From: Pseudomonadota bacterium
GTDB lineage: Bacteria > Pseudomonadota > Gammaproteobacteria > Burkholderiales > Rhodocyclaceae
Direction: 5' to 3'
DNA length: 64,000 nt
NCBI GenBank assembly: GCA_008501585.1
Contig: QQUN01000072.1
Location: 1 to 64,000, forward strand
In this document: positions 34,931 to 44,818 of the stretch, in pieces
Position numbering within the stretch: position 1 is the stretch's first letter
How the letters are laid out: every line of letters starts with the position of its first letter
Notes under the pieces: model-generated
What the model was told of the DNA's origin: nothing
Database searches by the model: none
What the model saw: the letters and a program-made list of their open reading frames with translations, nothing else
Made by a program: the position numbers and the translations under genes

Positions 34931-36607
34931 ATGGATAAAATCTGGCTCAAGAGCTACCCCCCTGGCATTCCCGCTGAAATCGACGTATCCGAGTTTGCGT
35001 CGATCGGCGACATGTTCCTGCAAAGCTGCCGCCAGTTCGGCGAGCGAACGGCCTATGTGAACATGGGCAAGAGCATCCGGTTCGACGAGCTGGAACGGCT
35101 CAGCGGGCAGTTCGCTGCCTATCTCCAGGGCGAGCTGAAGCTGCCCAAGGGCACGCGCATCGCGCTGATGATGCCCAATGTCATGCAGTACCCGGTCGCC
35201 ATGTATGGCGCCCTGCGTGCCGGCTACACGGTGGTCAACTGCAACCCGCTGTACACCGCGCGCGAACTGGAGCATCAGCTCAAGGATTCCGGCGCCGAGG
35301 CCATCGTCATCCTCGACAACTTCGCCCATACCTTGCAGCAGGTGCTCCCGCACACGCCGATCAAGCATGTGGTGGTGACACGCCTGGGCGACATGCTCGG
35401 GGGGCTCAAGGGTGGCTTGGTCAACTTCGTGGTCAAGCACATCAAGAAAATGGTGCCCGCCTGGGACTTGCCCGGCCACAAGCGCTTCAATGACATCCTG
35501 GCCACTGGCGCGCGCCATACGCTCAAGCCGGTGACGGTGGGGCATGACGATATCGCCTACCTGCAATACACCGGCGGCACGACCGGGGTAGCCAAGGGGG
35601 CCATGCTGACCCACCGCAACATCATCGGCAACCTGCAGCAGGCCCATGCCTGGATCAAGCCCTTCCTCGGTGACAAACCCGAGGTGATCATCACCGCGCT
35701 GCCGCTCTATCACATCTTCTCGCTCACCGCGAACTGCCTGACCTTCTTCAAGATCGGCGCGACCAACGTCCTGATCACCAACCCGCGCGACATTCCCGGC
35801 TTCATCAAGGAGCTGGGTCAGGTGCGCTTTACGGCCATCACCGGTGTGAACACGCTGTTCAATGCCTTGCTCAACAACCCGGCCTTCGAAAAGGTCGATT
35901 TCTCGGCGCTGCGCATCACCCTGGGGGGCGGCATGGCCGTGCAGCAGGCGGTGGCCGAGCGCTGGAAGAAGGTCACCGGCCGGCCATTGATCGAAGCCTA
36001 CGGCCTCACCGAAACCTCGCCGGCGGTGTGCATCAACCCGCTCGACCTGGCGGAGTTCAACCACGCCATTGGCCTGCCGGTCAGCTCCACCGAGGTCAGC
36101 ATCCGTGACGACGAAGGCGTCGAACTCGCGGTTGGCCAGCCGGGCGAACTGTGCGTCAAGGGACCGCAGGTGATGGCGGGCTACTGGAACCGGCCGGACG
36201 AGACCGCGCGGGTCATGACAGCCGACGGCTTCCTGCGCACCGGCGATGTGGCAACGATCGACCCCGACGGCTTCGTCCGTATCGTCGATCGCAAGAAGGA
36301 CATGATCCTGGTGTCCGGCTTCAACGTGTATCCGAACGAGGTCGAGGACATCGTGGCCGGTCACCCCGGGGTGCTCGAGGTGGCCGCGGTGGGGGTGCCC
36401 GACCCGCGCTCCGGCGAGGCGGTCAAGGTGTTCGTGGTGCGCAAGGACCCCGCGCTCACCAAGGAGGCGCTGATTGCCTACTGCCGCGACAATCTCACGG
36501 GTTACAAGGTGCCGCACCATGTCGAGTTCCGTGATGAATTGCCCAAGACCAACGTCGGCAAGATCCTCCGGCGCGCACTGCGCGACGAGGACGGGAAGGC
36601 CGGTTGA
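34931..36607 (+). CDS. fadD: Long-chain fatty acid:CoA ligase
   Basis: The 558-residue ANL-superfamily ligase has [18 protein letters not shown] for ATP binding, [16 protein letters not shown], and [20 protein letters not shown] followed by [36 protein letters not shown] holds the catalytic Lys. The length and the [10 protein letters not shown] signature are those of FadD rather than acetyl-CoA synthetase. ATG 34931 follows AGGAG at 34921-34925. It activates fatty acids at the inner membrane for beta-oxidation. No beta-oxidation genes are adjacent. Confidence 0.9.
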   Translation: MDKIWLKSYPPGIPAEIDVSEFASIGDMFLQSCRQFGERTAYVNMGKSIRFDELERLSGQFAAYLQGELKLPKGTRIALMMPNVMQYPVAMYGALRAGYTVVNCNPLYTARELEHQLKDSGAEAIVILDNFAHTLQQVLPHTPIKHVVVTRLGDMLGGLKGGLVNFVVKHIKKMVPAWDLPGHKRFNDILATGARHTLKPVTVGHDDIAYLQYTGGTTGVAKGAMLTHRNIIGNLQQAHAWIKPFLGDKPEVIITALPLYHIFSLTANCLTFFKIGATNVLITNPRDIPGFIKELGQVRFTAITGVNTLFNALLNNPAFEKVDFSALRITLGGGMAVQQAVAERWKKVTGRPLIEAYGLTETSPAVCINPLDLAEFNHAIGLPVSSTEVSIRDDEGVELAVGQPGELCVKGPQVMAGYWNRPDETARVMTADGFLRTGDVATIDPDGFVRIVDRKKDMILVSGFNVYPNEVEDIVAGHPGVLEVAAVGVPDPRSGEAVKVFVVRKDPALTKEALIAYCRDNLTGYKVPHHVEFRDELPKTNVGKILRRALRDEDGKAG

Positions 36608-36626
36608 ATCCGGTGCTTGCCTTTTT

Positions 36627-36651
36627 GGCCCGATCGTGGTTTGATCGGGCC
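36627..36651 (+). terminator. Hairpin after fadD, upstream of the ivbL leader
   Basis: GGCCCGATC (36627-36635) and GATCGGGCC (36643-36651) form a perfect 9-bp stem with a seven-base loop, 20 bases after the fadD stop. There is no U-tract after it, so it is either a weak or factor-assisted fadD terminator or an operator overlapping the ilv promoter region. Confidence 0.5.
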
Positions 36652-36679
36652 TGATTCGAACCCAAGTGCTGTTGACCCC

Positions 36680-36754
36680 ATGAGCCGTTTCGCCCTAGCC
36701 CTCGACGTAGTTGTCGTAGTACGCGTAGTCAGCGTAGGCATGGTCGCGTCGTAA
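36680..36754 (+). CDS. ivbL: Valine-rich leader peptide of the ilvBN operon
   Basis: A 24-codon ORF reading MSRFALALDV, then VVVVRVVSVG, then MVAS, so nine of 24 residues are Val, with five consecutive Val codons. The central Val-Val-Val-Val-Arg-Val-Val pattern is the same as in the E. coli IvbL peptide as I recall it. Several Val codons are GTA, rare in this GC-rich genome, which would sharpen sensitivity to charged tRNA-Val. Thirty bases later comes a strong intrinsic terminator, and ilvB follows, the expected layout for ribosome-mediated attenuation. Confidence 0.85.
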   Translation: MSRFALALDVVVVVRVVSVGMVAS

Positions 36755-36783
36755 CGGGTCACACAGACACATAGATTCTGAAA

Positions 36784-36821
36784 CCCCCGCCGGCGCGAAG
36801 CTGGCGGGGGTTTTGTTTTTT
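36784..36821 (+). terminator. ilvBN attenuator (intrinsic terminator)
   Basis: CCCCCGCCGGC pairs with GCTGGCGGGGG over 11 positions (one G-U) around a GCGAA loop, followed by TTTTGTTTTTT. It lies between the leader peptide stop (36754) and ilvB (36866). I could not pick out a convincing competing antiterminator by eye. Confidence 0.85.
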
Positions 36822-36865
36822 CTCCTGCCGGATTTCAACCCGGAATTGAAACCAGGAGAAGAAAA

Positions 36866-38530
36866 ATGAAGCAGATGACCGGCGCCGAACTGATCGTGCG
36901 TCTCCTCGAGCGACAAGGCATCGAGACCGTGTGCGGCATCCCCGGCGGCGCGATCCTGCCGTTCTACGATGCCATTGGCCAGTGTGACACCATTCGCCAC
37001 GTGCTGGCCCGCCACGAGCAGGGCGGCGGTTTCATGGCGCAGGGTATGGCCCGTGTGTCCGGCAAGCCCGAAGTGTGCCTGGCCTCGTCCGGCCCCGGCG
37101 CCACCAACCTGGTCACTGCCATTGCCGACGCCAAGCTCGATTCGATCCCGATGGTCGCCATCACCGGCCAGGTGCCGCTGGGCATGATCGGCACCGATGC
37201 CTTCCAGGAAGTCGATACCTACGGCATGACCATCCCGCTCACCAAGCACAATTTCCTGGTGCGCGATGCCGCCGAACTGCTCGAGGTGATCCCCGAGGCC
37301 TTTCGCATCGCCATGTCCGGCCGTCCCGGCCCGGTGCTGGTCGATGTGCCCAAGGACGTGCAGTGCCAGCTGGTGAGCTTCGACGACTACCCGCCGGTGG
37401 CCGCGCCCGATGCACTGCCGGCGCTGGACCTGGCTGCCATCGAGAAGGCGGCAGAGATGATCAACGCCGCCGAGCAGCCGGTGCTGTACCTGGGCGGCGG
37501 GGTGATCCACTCGGGCGCCTCGCACCTGGCGGTCACGCTGGCCGAGCAGGGCGGCCTGCCGACCACCATGACGCTGATGGCGCTGGGCGCCATGCCGATC
37601 GACCATCCGCTGTCCATCGGCATGCTCGGCATGCACGGTGCGCGCTACACCAACTATGTGCTTGAAGAGTCCGACCTGCTGATCTGCGTCGGCGCCCGCT
37701 TCGACGACCGGGCCATTGGCAAGGCCGCGGAGTTCTGCCCCAAGGCAAAGATCATTCATGTGGACATCGATCCGGCCGAACTGCACAAGATCAAGACGGC
37801 GCATGTCGGCATCACGGGCGACGTCACGCAGGTCATCGAGGCCCTGTTGCCGCTGGTGCAGGTGAAATTGCGCAAGCGCTGGCTGTCGCATGTGGCCAGC
37901 CTGAAGGACCGCTTCCCGCTGGCCATGCCGGATGCCGACAATCCGCGTTCGCACTATGGCCTGGTGCACGCCGTGGCCGACGCGCTCGACGACGAGGCCG
38001 TCATTGCCACCGACGTGGGCCAGCATCAGATGTGGGTGGCGCAGGCCTACCCCTTCCGCCGGCCCCGCCAGTGGCTCACCTCGGGTGGCCTCGGCACCAT
38101 GGGCTTCGGCCTGCCGACGGCCATCGGTGCGGCGCTGGCTGCGCCGGAGCGGACCGTGGTGTGCTTTACCGGCGACGGCAGCCTGAAGATGAACATCCAG
38201 GAGATGGCGACGCTGGCCGAGGAAGACCTCAACGTCAAGATTGTGCTCATGAACAACAACTCGCTGGGCCTGGTGTACCAGCAGCAGACCTTGTTCTACG
38301 GCAAGCGGCCCGTGGCCTCGAAGTACAAGCGCGCGGTGGACTTCCTGAAGATTGCCGAAGGCTTTGGCCTCGAAGCGGTGAATCTGGACACGGCGGACAA
38401 CCCCGCCGCCACGCTCGCCGAGGCGCTGCAGCGTCCCGGCCCGTGCCTGATCCACTGCTCGATCGACCGGGAAGAGTTCGTTTATCCGATGGTGCCGCCG
38501 GGTGCCGCCAACACTGAAATGATCGGCTGA
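36866..38530 (+). CDS. ilvB: Acetolactate synthase I large subunit
   Basis: The 554-residue ThDP enzyme begins MKQMTGAELIVRLLERQGIE, with the activating Glu in ARHEQGGGFMAQGMARVSG, FAD-region FDDRAIGKAAEF and ThDP-Mg motif TGDGSLKMNIQEMATLAEE ending in MNNNSLGLV. It condenses pyruvate with pyruvate or 2-ketobutyrate in branched-chain amino acid synthesis. Resemblance in both size and leader organisation is to E. coli IlvB rather than IlvI. GGAG precedes the ATG, and ilvN follows after 12 bases. Confidence 0.92.
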   Translation: MKQMTGAELIVRLLERQGIETVCGIPGGAILPFYDAIGQCDTIRHVLARHEQGGGFMAQGMARVSGKPEVCLASSGPGATNLVTAIADAKLDSIPMVAITGQVPLGMIGTDAFQEVDTYGMTIPLTKHNFLVRDAAELLEVIPEAFRIAMSGRPGPVLVDVPKDVQCQLVSFDDYPPVAAPDALPALDLAAIEKAAEMINAAEQPVLYLGGGVIHSGASHLAVTLAEQGGLPTTMTLMALGAMPIDHPLSIGMLGMHGARYTNYVLEESDLLICVGARFDDRAIGKAAEFCPKAKIIHVDIDPAELHKIKTAHVGITGDVTQVIEALLPLVQVKLRKRWLSHVASLKDRFPLAMPDADNPRSHYGLVHAVADALDDEAVIATDVGQHQMWVAQAYPFRRPRQWLTSGGLGTMGFGLPTAIGAALAAPERTVVCFTGDGSLKMNIQEMATLAEEDLNVKIVLMNNNSLGLVYQQQTLFYGKRPVASKYKRAVDFLKIAEGFGLEAVNLDTADNPAATLAEALQRPGPCLIHCSIDREEFVYPMVPPGAANTEMIG

Positions 38531-38542
38531 GGAGTCAATCGC

Positions 38543-38851
38543 ATGTCTATGGTTATCGATCGCGAAGCGGCCGGTCTGGTGAAGGTCGTGCTGGAACTGG
38601 AAGTGGCCAACCACGCGGGTGTGATGTCGCACATCTGTGGCCTGTTTGCGCGCCGCGCGTTCAACGTGGAGGGCATCCTGTGCATGCCGCTGCCCGATGC
38701 CACACGCAGCCGCATCTGGCTGCTGGTGTTTGAAGACCAGCGGCTAGAGCAGATGATCAAGCAGGTGGAGAAGCTCGAGGACGTGATCAGCGTGGTGCGC
38801 CATGGCGCGGACCACGCCGTGTTCGAGCGGCTGGAAACCTTCTTCCGCTGA
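38543..38851 (+). CDS. ilvN: Acetolactate synthase I small regulatory subunit
   Basis: A 102-residue ACT-domain protein: [20 protein letters not shown], then [16 protein letters not shown], the valine-binding region of AHAS small subunits. At 102 residues it matches the short IlvN type, not the longer IlvH with a second domain. It confers valine feedback inhibition and stimulates IlvB. It is translated 12 bases after ilvB from the same attenuated transcript. Confidence 0.9.
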   Translation: MSMVIDREAAGLVKVVLELEVANHAGVMSHICGLFARRAFNVEGILCMPLPDATRSRIWLLVFEDQRLEQMIKQVEKLEDVISVVRHGADHAVFERLETFFR

Positions 38852-38868
38852 TCCCGACAGCAATGAAA

Positions 38869-38899
38869 CGGCCGGCATGACGCCGGCCGCTTTTCGTTT
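38869..38899. terminator. Terminator between ilvN and the efflux operon
   Basis: CGGCCGGC and GCCGGCCG form an 8-bp perfect stem with loop ATGAC, followed on the + strand by CTTTTCGTTT. It ends the ilvBN transcript and overlaps the stop codon of the convergent outer-membrane factor gene. Confidence 0.8.
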
Positions 38900-40322
38900 A
38901 CCGGGTCGTGACCGGCTCGATGCCGGTTTGCCAGCCGCCGCCAAGTGCGCGGAACAGATCGGCGATGGCGGTCTTTTGTGCCGCTGCCGCGTTGGTCAGC
39001 GCCAATTGCGCGTCGAGCAGGCTGCGCTCGGTGTCTAGGACTTCCAGCCGGCTGACCAGCCCGGCGTCGAAGCGCATCTGTGCCTGGTCCAGCGCGGCCT
39101 GCAAGGCCTCGACGCGACTCGCCTGGGCCGTCCGGCTGTCCATGGCGCCGCGCTGCGCCGCCAGCGCCCGGCGGACATCGGCGAAGGCGTCGGCCACCGC
39201 TTGGGTGTAGCGAATCCGTGCTTGCGCGGCACGGGCTTCGGCGACCTCGACATTGCGCTTCAGGCGGCCGGCATCCCAGATCGGCTGCGTGATGCCGGCG
39301 ACCAGCGAGAACACGCCGGCGTTGGCATCGAGCAGATTCGAGAAGTCGGTCGATTCGCGTCCCAGCGAGGCCGTCAGGCTGATTGCCGGGAGGCGCTGGG
39401 CTTCGGCCTCGCCAATGCGGGCGGTGGCGGCGACCAGCGCCTGCTCGGCCTCGATCAGGTCCGGCCGGCGGCTGAGCAGTTCGGCGGGCAGTCCGGCGGG
39501 GACGAGAACCGGTGTGTCGCGGGCCGGGCCACGGGGCAGTGCCTCGTCGAACATGGCGCGCGGCGAGCGGCCGAGCAGCACCGCCAGGGTGGCCTCGGTG
39601 CGGCGCTGCTCACTCAGCGCGCTGGCCAGGTCGGCCGCCACCTGGGAGACGGCCGCTTCGGCTTGCAGTACGTCGAACTGGGCCACGCTGCCGGCCTCCA
39701 GGCGCCGGCGCAGCAGCGCGGCGGAGTCGGTGCGGCTGGCGCGGGTCTGGGTCAGCACGCGGACGCGCTCGTCGATGGCCAGCAGCGCAAAGTAGCGGCT
39801 GGCCACCTCGGCGCTCAGCGACAGCGCCACGGTGCGCCGGGCGGCAACCGCCGCCAGCACGTCGGCGCGTGCCGCTTCGCTGGCCTGGCGATAGCGGCCC
39901 CACAGGTCGAGCTCGTAGCGTGCCCCCAGGCCGAGGCTGTGCAGGTTGGTGGTCCGCGGGGCGGTGGCGATGCCTTGCTCGCTGCTGCGGGTGCGGCGGC
40001 TGCCTGCGCTCGCCTCCACGGTCGGGTAGCGGTCGGCGTCGACGATGCCGGCACGGGCCCGTGTTTCTTCGAGGCGTGCCGCGGCCAAGTGAACATCGGC
40101 GTTGTGGGCCAGCGCCTCGGCCATGAGCTGGTCGAGCACCGGGTCCTGGTAATGCAGCCACCAGGCGTCACCCAGTTGGGTGGCGAGTGTGGCGCTCGTC
40201 GGCGCGGCCTCGAACTGGCCGGGCAGGGCGATGGCCGGGGCCTCGTAGGCCGGGCCCACGGCGCAGGCGCTGAGTACCAGGGCGGCGAGGACCGGGGCCA
40301 GCCGGTGTGGCAGCTTAGTCAT
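38898..40322 (-). CDS. Outer membrane efflux channel lipoprotein (OprM/NodT family)
   Basis: The 474-residue TolC-like channel has a lipoprotein signal with lipobox LSACAVGP (Cys20), then the OprM-type opening GDAWWLHYQDPVLDQLMAEAL and two OEP repeats with coiled-coil hairpins; SRRPDLIEAEQALVAATA and ITQPIWDAGRL are family landmarks. It forms the outer-membrane exit duct of the RND pump encoded upstream. ATG 40322 overlaps the pump gene stop by eight bases (ATGACTAA), so the two are translationally coupled. Confidence 0.9.
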   Translation of the reverse strand: MTKLPHRLAPVLAALVLSACAVGPAYEAPAIALPGQFEAAPTSATLATQLGDAWWLHYQDPVLDQLMAEALAHNADVHLAAARLEETRARAGIVDADRYPTVEASAGSRRTRSSEQGIATAPRTTNLHSLGLGARYELDLWGRYRQASEAARADVLAAVAARRTVALSLSAEVASRYFALLAIDERVRVLTQTRASRTDSAALLRRRLEAGSVAQFDVLQAEAAVSQVAADLASALSEQRRTEATLAVLLGRSPRAMFDEALPRGPARDTPVLVPAGLPAELLSRRPDLIEAEQALVAATARIGEAEAQRLPAISLTASLGRESTDFSNLLDANAGVFSLVAGITQPIWDAGRLKRNVEVAEARAAQARIRYTQAVADAFADVRRALAAQRGAMDSRTAQASRVEALQAALDQAQMRFDAGLVSRLEVLDTERSLLDAQLALTNAAAAQKTAIADLFRALGGGWQTGIEPVTTR

Positions 40323-43300
40323 GGCCGTGCTCCTTGCCGTGGGCGGCCGTCTCGGCGACCAGCTTTTCATGGGCAATGTCATGGCGAACGCGGATCTCCT
40401 CGAACAGTTCGTCGCGTGAGCGGCGCTCCGAGAGCTTGTGTTCGGTGATGAAGCGATAGAACAGCGGCACGAAGAACACCGCCAGGAAGGTGGCCGCGAG
40501 CATGCCGCCGACCACGCCGGTGCCAACCGCGTGGCGAGCGCCGGCACCGGCGCCGGTCGACAGCACCAGCGGCGTGACGCCGAGGATGAAGGCCAGCGAG
40601 GTCATCAGGATCGGGCGGAAGCGCAGGCGGGCAGCCTCAATGGCGGCGGCGGCAGCACTCATGCCGTCGCGGTGCTTGTAGATGGCGTACTCGACGATCA
40701 GGATGGCGTTTTTCGCCGCCAGACCGAGCAGGGTGACCAGGCCGATCTGGAAGTACACATCGTTGGTCATGCCGGTCAGCCACACCGCCGCCAGGGCGCC
40801 GAAGGTGCCGAAGGGCAGGGCCAGCAGCACGGCCAGTGGCAGCGACCAGCGCTCGTACTGGGCGGCGAGGATCAGGAAGACCATTACCGCACCGAGCACC
40901 AGGGTGAGGCTGGACGAGCCGCTGGAGCGCCGCTCCTGGTAGGCCGCACCGCTCCAGTCGAGGCTGAAGCCGGGGGGCAGCGTCTTGGCGGCGATGTCTT
41001 CCAGCCGCGCGATGGCCTGGCCGGTGGAATAGCCCGGCGCGGCGCTGCCGATGATCTTCACCGCCGGCAGGTTGTTGAAGCGCTCGAGCGTGTCCGGACC
41101 GGCCTCATTGCGGATGGTGGCCAGCGACGAGATCGGCACCAGCGCACCGCTGTCGGCGCGCACATAGGCGGCGGCGATGTCCTGTGGCGCATTGCGGTAG
41201 GCCGGATCGGCCGACATCAACACCTGCCAGGTACGGCCGTACTTGTTGAAGTCGTTCACATAGTAGCTGCCCAGATTGGCGCCCAGCGTGGCGAACAGGC
41301 CATCGAGCGGTACGCCGAGGCTCTTGGCCTTTTCGCGGTCGACGTCGACGAACAGCTGCGGTGTGCTGGCGCGCCACAGGGTTTGCGCCATGGCGAACAT
41401 CGGGTCCTGATTGACCGCGCCGAGGAACATGTCCTTGGTGTCGGCCAGCTTCTTCGCGTCATTGTCGCCGCGGTTCTGCAGGTAGAACTCGAAGCCGCCC
41501 GCGTTGCCCAGGCCGAAGATGGCCGGCGGGTTGAAGGACAGGATCAGCGCCTCCTGGATGTGGCCGGTGGTGGCGTAGGTCTTGCCCACCAGTTCGGCAG
41601 CCGTGGTGGTGCGCTCGTCCCAGTGCTTGAGGGTGACGAAGAAGGTGGCTGCGCTGTTCTTGAAGCTGCCGCCGAGGAAGTCGAAGCCGGTGAAGGCCAC
41701 GGTGTAGGCGACGTTCGGATCGCTGCGGATGATCTTCTCGACTTCGGCCACGACCTTGTCGGTGCGCTCCAGCGAGGCGCCATCGGGCAGGAAGACGGCG
41801 GTGATGAAGTAGCCCTGGTCTTCGTCCGGCACCAGGCTGCCCGGTGTGGTCAGGGCCAGCTGCGCGGTGATCGCGACCATGCCGGCGAACAGCAGCAGGC
41901 CGATGGCGCCGCGACGGATCAGCCAGGCCACACCATGGGTGTACTGACGGGTGACGGCCTCGAAGCCGCGGTTGAAGGCGCGGAAGAAGCGGCTGGTGGC
42001 TTTGTGCTCGTGGCGCAGGATGAGTACGCACAGCGCGGGCGTGAGGGTCAGCGCGACCACGCCGGAGATGCTGACCGCGATGGCGATGGTCACGGCGAAC
42101 TGGCGGTACAGCTCGCCGGTGAGCCCGCCGAGGAAGGCGATCGGCACGAATACCGCGCACAGCACCAGCACGATGGCGATCACCGGGCCGGTGACTTCGC
42201 GCATCGCCTGGATGGCCGCCTGGCGTACCGACAGGCCCTCTTCATGCATGATCCGCTCGACGTTCTCGAGCACCACGATGGCATCGTCCACCACGATGCC
42301 GATGGCCAGCACCATGCCGAACAGTGTGAGCGTGTTGATCGAATAGTCGAGCATCAGCAGGCCGGCGAAGGTACCGATCAGCGACACCGGCACGGCGAGG
42401 GTCGGGATCAGCGTGGCCCGCCAGTTCTGCAGAAACAGATAGACCACGAGGAAGACCAGCACCATGGCTTCGGCCAGGGTCTTGATCACTTCGCGGATGG
42501 AGACGTTGACGAAGTCGGTGGTGTCGTAGGGAACGGAGTAGGTCAGCCCGTCGGGAAAGCGCGTGCGCAGCTCGCCGAGGGTGTTCTTGACGTCTTCGGC
42601 CACATCCAGGGCATTGGCGCCGGGCTTGAGGAAGATGCCGACCAGCGTGGCGGGCTGGCCGTTGAGGCGGCCGATGAAGTCGTAGTCGCGCGCGCCGAGT
42701 TCGACCCGGGCGACATCCTTGAGCCGCAACTGGGCACCGTCCGGACTGGCGCGCAGGATGATGTTTTCAAACTCGCTGGGCTCGGCGAGCCGGCCGCGGG
42801 TGTTGACCGTCAGCGACAGGGCTTGCCCGCTGGTGACCGGCGGCTGGCCGATGCGCCCGACGGCGTACTGCGCGTTCTGCTCCTCGATGGCGCGGATCAC
42901 GTCGGTGGTGGCCAGGTCGTGATGGCGCAGGCGGTCCGGATTGAGCCAGATCCGCATCGCGTAATCCTTGGCGCCGAAGATCTGCACGTTGGTGGTGCCG
43001 GGCACGCGCTTGAGGACATCGAGGACGTTGAGCGTCACGTAGTTGCTGGTGTAGACGTCGTCGAAGCGGCCGTCCGGCGAGGTGAAGGCGACCACCTGCA
43101 GGAAGGCGGACGAGCCCTTTTCCACACTGATGCCCTGGCGGCGCACTTCCAGCGGCAGGCGGGGCTCGGCCTGCTTGACGCGGTTGTTGACGTTGATCAC
43201 CGCCTGGTCGACATCGGTGCCGATGTCGAAGGTCACCTGGATCTCGACACGGCCGTTGGAAGCGGAGGTCGAGCTCATGTAGAGCATGTTCTCGACGCCG

Positions 43301-43512
43301 ATGATCTGGGTCTCGAGCGGGGCGGCGACGGTCTTTTCGATGACGTCGGCCGAGGCGCCGGGGTAGGTCGCGGCCACGGTGACCACCGGCGGGGCGATCT
43401 CCGGATACTGTGCGATCGGCAGGCCGCGCATGGCGGCCAGGCCGGCGATGATGATGAACACCGAGAGGACCGTCGCGAAGATCGGACGGTCAATGAAAAA
43501 GCGCGAGAACAT
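40315..43512 (-). CDS. RND multidrug efflux pump (HAE1, AcrB/MexB type)
   Basis: The 1065-residue inner-membrane protein begins MFSRFFIDRPIFATVLSVFI and has the full HAE1 structure: twelve membrane segments and two large periplasmic loops. The proton-relay Asp pair is in GIVVDDAIVVLENVER and the partner Lys in GLAAKNAILIVEYA. It exports drugs, solvents or metabolites using the proton gradient. It is preceded by the adaptor gene (two-base gap) and followed by the outer-membrane factor gene, a complete tripartite operon. Substrates cannot be told from sequence. Confidence 0.95.
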   Translation of the reverse strand: MFSRFFIDRPIFATVLSVFIIIAGLAAMRGLPIAQYPEIAPPVVTVAATYPGASADVIEKTVAAPLETQIIGVENMLYMSSTSASNGRVEIQVTFDIGTDVDQAVINVNNRVKQAEPRLPLEVRRQGISVEKGSSAFLQVVAFTSPDGRFDDVYTSNYVTLNVLDVLKRVPGTTNVQIFGAKDYAMRIWLNPDRLRHHDLATTDVIRAIEEQNAQYAVGRIGQPPVTSGQALSLTVNTRGRLAEPSEFENIILRASPDGAQLRLKDVARVELGARDYDFIGRLNGQPATLVGIFLKPGANALDVAEDVKNTLGELRTRFPDGLTYSVPYDTTDFVNVSIREVIKTLAEAMVLVFLVVYLFLQNWRATLIPTLAVPVSLIGTFAGLLMLDYSINTLTLFGMVLAIGIVVDDAIVVLENVERIMHEEGLSVRQAAIQAMREVTGPVIAIVLVLCAVFVPIAFLGGLTGELYRQFAVTIAIAVSISGVVALTLTPALCVLILRHEHKATSRFFRAFNRGFEAVTRQYTHGVAWLIRRGAIGLLLFAGMVAITAQLALTTPGSLVPDEDQGYFITAVFLPDGASLERTDKVVAEVEKIIRSDPNVAYTVAFTGFDFLGGSFKNSAATFFVTLKHWDERTTTAAELVGKTYATTGHIQEALILSFNPPAIFGLGNAGGFEFYLQNRGDNDAKKLADTKDMFLGAVNQDPMFAMAQTLWRASTPQLFVDVDREKAKSLGVPLDGLFATLGANLGSYYVNDFNKYGRTWQVLMSADPAYRNAPQDIAAAYVRADSGALVPISSLATIRNEAGPDTLERFNNLPAVKIIGSAAPGYSTGQAIARLEDIAAKTLPPGFSLDWSGAAYQERRSSGSSSLTLVLGAVMVFLILAAQYERWSLPLAVLLALPFGTFGALAAVWLTGMTNDVYFQIGLVTLLGLAAKNAILIVEYAIYKHRDGMSAAAAAIEAARLRFRPILMTSLAFILGVTPLVLSTGAGAGARHAVGTGVVGGMLAATFLAVFFVPLFYRFITEHKLSERRSRDELFEEIRVRHDIAHEKLVAETAAHGKEHGHD

Positions 43513-43514
43513 GG

Positions 43515-44687
43515 TCAGGCTCCCGGCTTGGTGGCGCTGTCAGCCGGTGCGGTGACGGCGACGGGCGCACCCGGGCCGATCTTCAGTACGCCGTCGGTAA
43601 TGACCTGATCGCCCGCGGCCAGACCGTCGACCACCACGCGGTCGTCCACCCAGTCCAGCGGGGTCACCGGGCGAACCGCGGCCTTGCCTTCGGCGATCAC
43701 ATAGACGAATCGTCCGCCCGGTCCTTCAAGCACCGCCCGTTGAGGCACGGCAATGGCATTCGGGCGCACGGCGCCTTCGAGACGGACCCGCACGAACTCG
43801 CCCGGACGCAGGTGGCGCTCGGGGTTGGGCAGGTCAGCCTGGGCCTCGCTGCTGCCGGTGCGCGGGTCGATGCGGACATCGGTGAAGTCGAGCTGGCCGA
43901 CGGCGTGGTGGGCGGCGTGGGCCTCGCCCAGCACGCGGACCCGGAACTGTCCGTCGGCCGGGAGCTTGAGCCGGCCCGATGCGATGCCGCCGTCGATGCG
44001 GGCGCGATCGGTGTCCGGCAGGCCGAAGCGCACCTGGATCGGGTCGGTCTGGGTGACGACGGCGAGCAGGGTCTCGGGCCCGGCCAGCAGGGTGCCCTCC
44101 GACTGCAATGCGCGCGAGCTGATGCCATCGATGGGCGACTCGACGCGGGTGTACTTGAGCGACAGGCGCGCTTCCTTCAGGCGTGCGCGTGCGGCCTGCT
44201 CATCGGCGGCGGCGACCGCCAGGTTGGAGGCGGCGTCGTCGAAGTCGCGCTGGGCTGCGGCCTTGGCTGCCACCAGCGGCTTGAGACGTTCGACTTCGCG
44301 GCGGGTCTGTTCATGGCGCGCGCGTGCCGAGGCCAGCTCCGCTTCGGCACGTGCCACGGCGGTCTCGCTCGGGACGGGGTCGATCTGGAAGAGCGATTGC
44401 CCCGCCTTGACCCGCGCACCTTCCTGGTAGTTGCGCTTGAGCAGGATGCCGCTGACCCGCGGGCGGATTTCGACCTCGCGCGCGCCGTGCAGGCGGGCTG
44501 GGTACTCAAAGCTGACTTCGATGTCAGCCGGGGTGGCGGTGATGATGCTGACCGGCGACGGCGGGGGCGCGCTGCTCTGCGTGGCCGGGGCATCCCGGCC
44601 GCAGCCGCTGAGGGTCAGAACGGCGGTGACGACAAGCGCTGCGATCGGCAGCAATGCCGTTCGCTTGGGGGCGTTGGGGGCAGGCAT
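43515..44687 (-). CDS. RND periplasmic adaptor lipoprotein (AcrA/MexA family)
   Basis: A 390-residue membrane fusion protein with signal peptide and lipobox LSGCGRD, a barrel-sandwich motif (SGILLKRNYQEGARVKAGQS), an alpha-hairpin coiled coil (about 110-190) and a C-terminal membrane-proximal domain. It joins the RND pump to the outer-membrane channel. ATG 44687 is preferred over 44735, which would put an odd hydrophilic stretch before the signal peptide and place the start inside the likely repressor operator. First gene of the efflux operon. Confidence 0.9.
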   Translation of the reverse strand: MPAPNAPKRTALLPIAALVVTAVLTLSGCGRDAPATQSSAPPPSPVSIITATPADIEVSFEYPARLHGAREVEIRPRVSGILLKRNYQEGARVKAGQSLFQIDPVPSETAVARAEAELASARARHEQTRREVERLKPLVAAKAAAQRDFDDAASNLAVAAADEQAARARLKEARLSLKYTRVESPIDGISSRALQSEGTLLAGPETLLAVVTQTDPIQVRFGLPDTDRARIDGGIASGRLKLPADGQFRVRVLGEAHAAHHAVGQLDFTDVRIDPRTGSSEAQADLPNPERHLRPGEFVRVRLEGAVRPNAIAVPQRAVLEGPGGRFVYVIAEGKAAVRPVTPLDWVDDRVVVDGLAAGDQVITDGVLKIGPGAPVAVTAPADSATKPGA

Positions 44688-44731
44688 TGGGGAGGTGTCC
44701 GGGTCGTTATTATCAGTGCGCAATTGTAGAA

Positions 44732-44752
44732 ACATTCATGGATGTATGTAAA
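44732..44752. promoter_or_regulatory. AcrR-like operator between adaptor and TetR genes
   Basis: Read on the minus strand the sequence is TTTACATACATCCATGAATG plus a final T, an imperfect palindrome close to the known AcrR operator pattern with ACATACAT and ATGAATGT halves. It sits between the divergent adaptor and repressor genes, 45 bases before the adaptor ATG and about 67 before the regulator ATG, in an AT-rich stretch. Binding by the adjacent TetR-family protein is inferred. Confidence 0.65.
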
Positions 44753-44818
44753 GTGACAAGGCGCATTTTGTGTGCTTCAATCGGTGGCAACAATTGTCAG
44801 GAATGGCCAGGTGAGTTG

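Noticed and set aside
40438-43608. A 1056-codon open frame antisense to the RND pump gene
   Set aside because: The RND frame has complete family motifs. The antisense product is rich in Gly, Arg, His and Gln without domains, as expected for shadow frames in GC-rich DNA.
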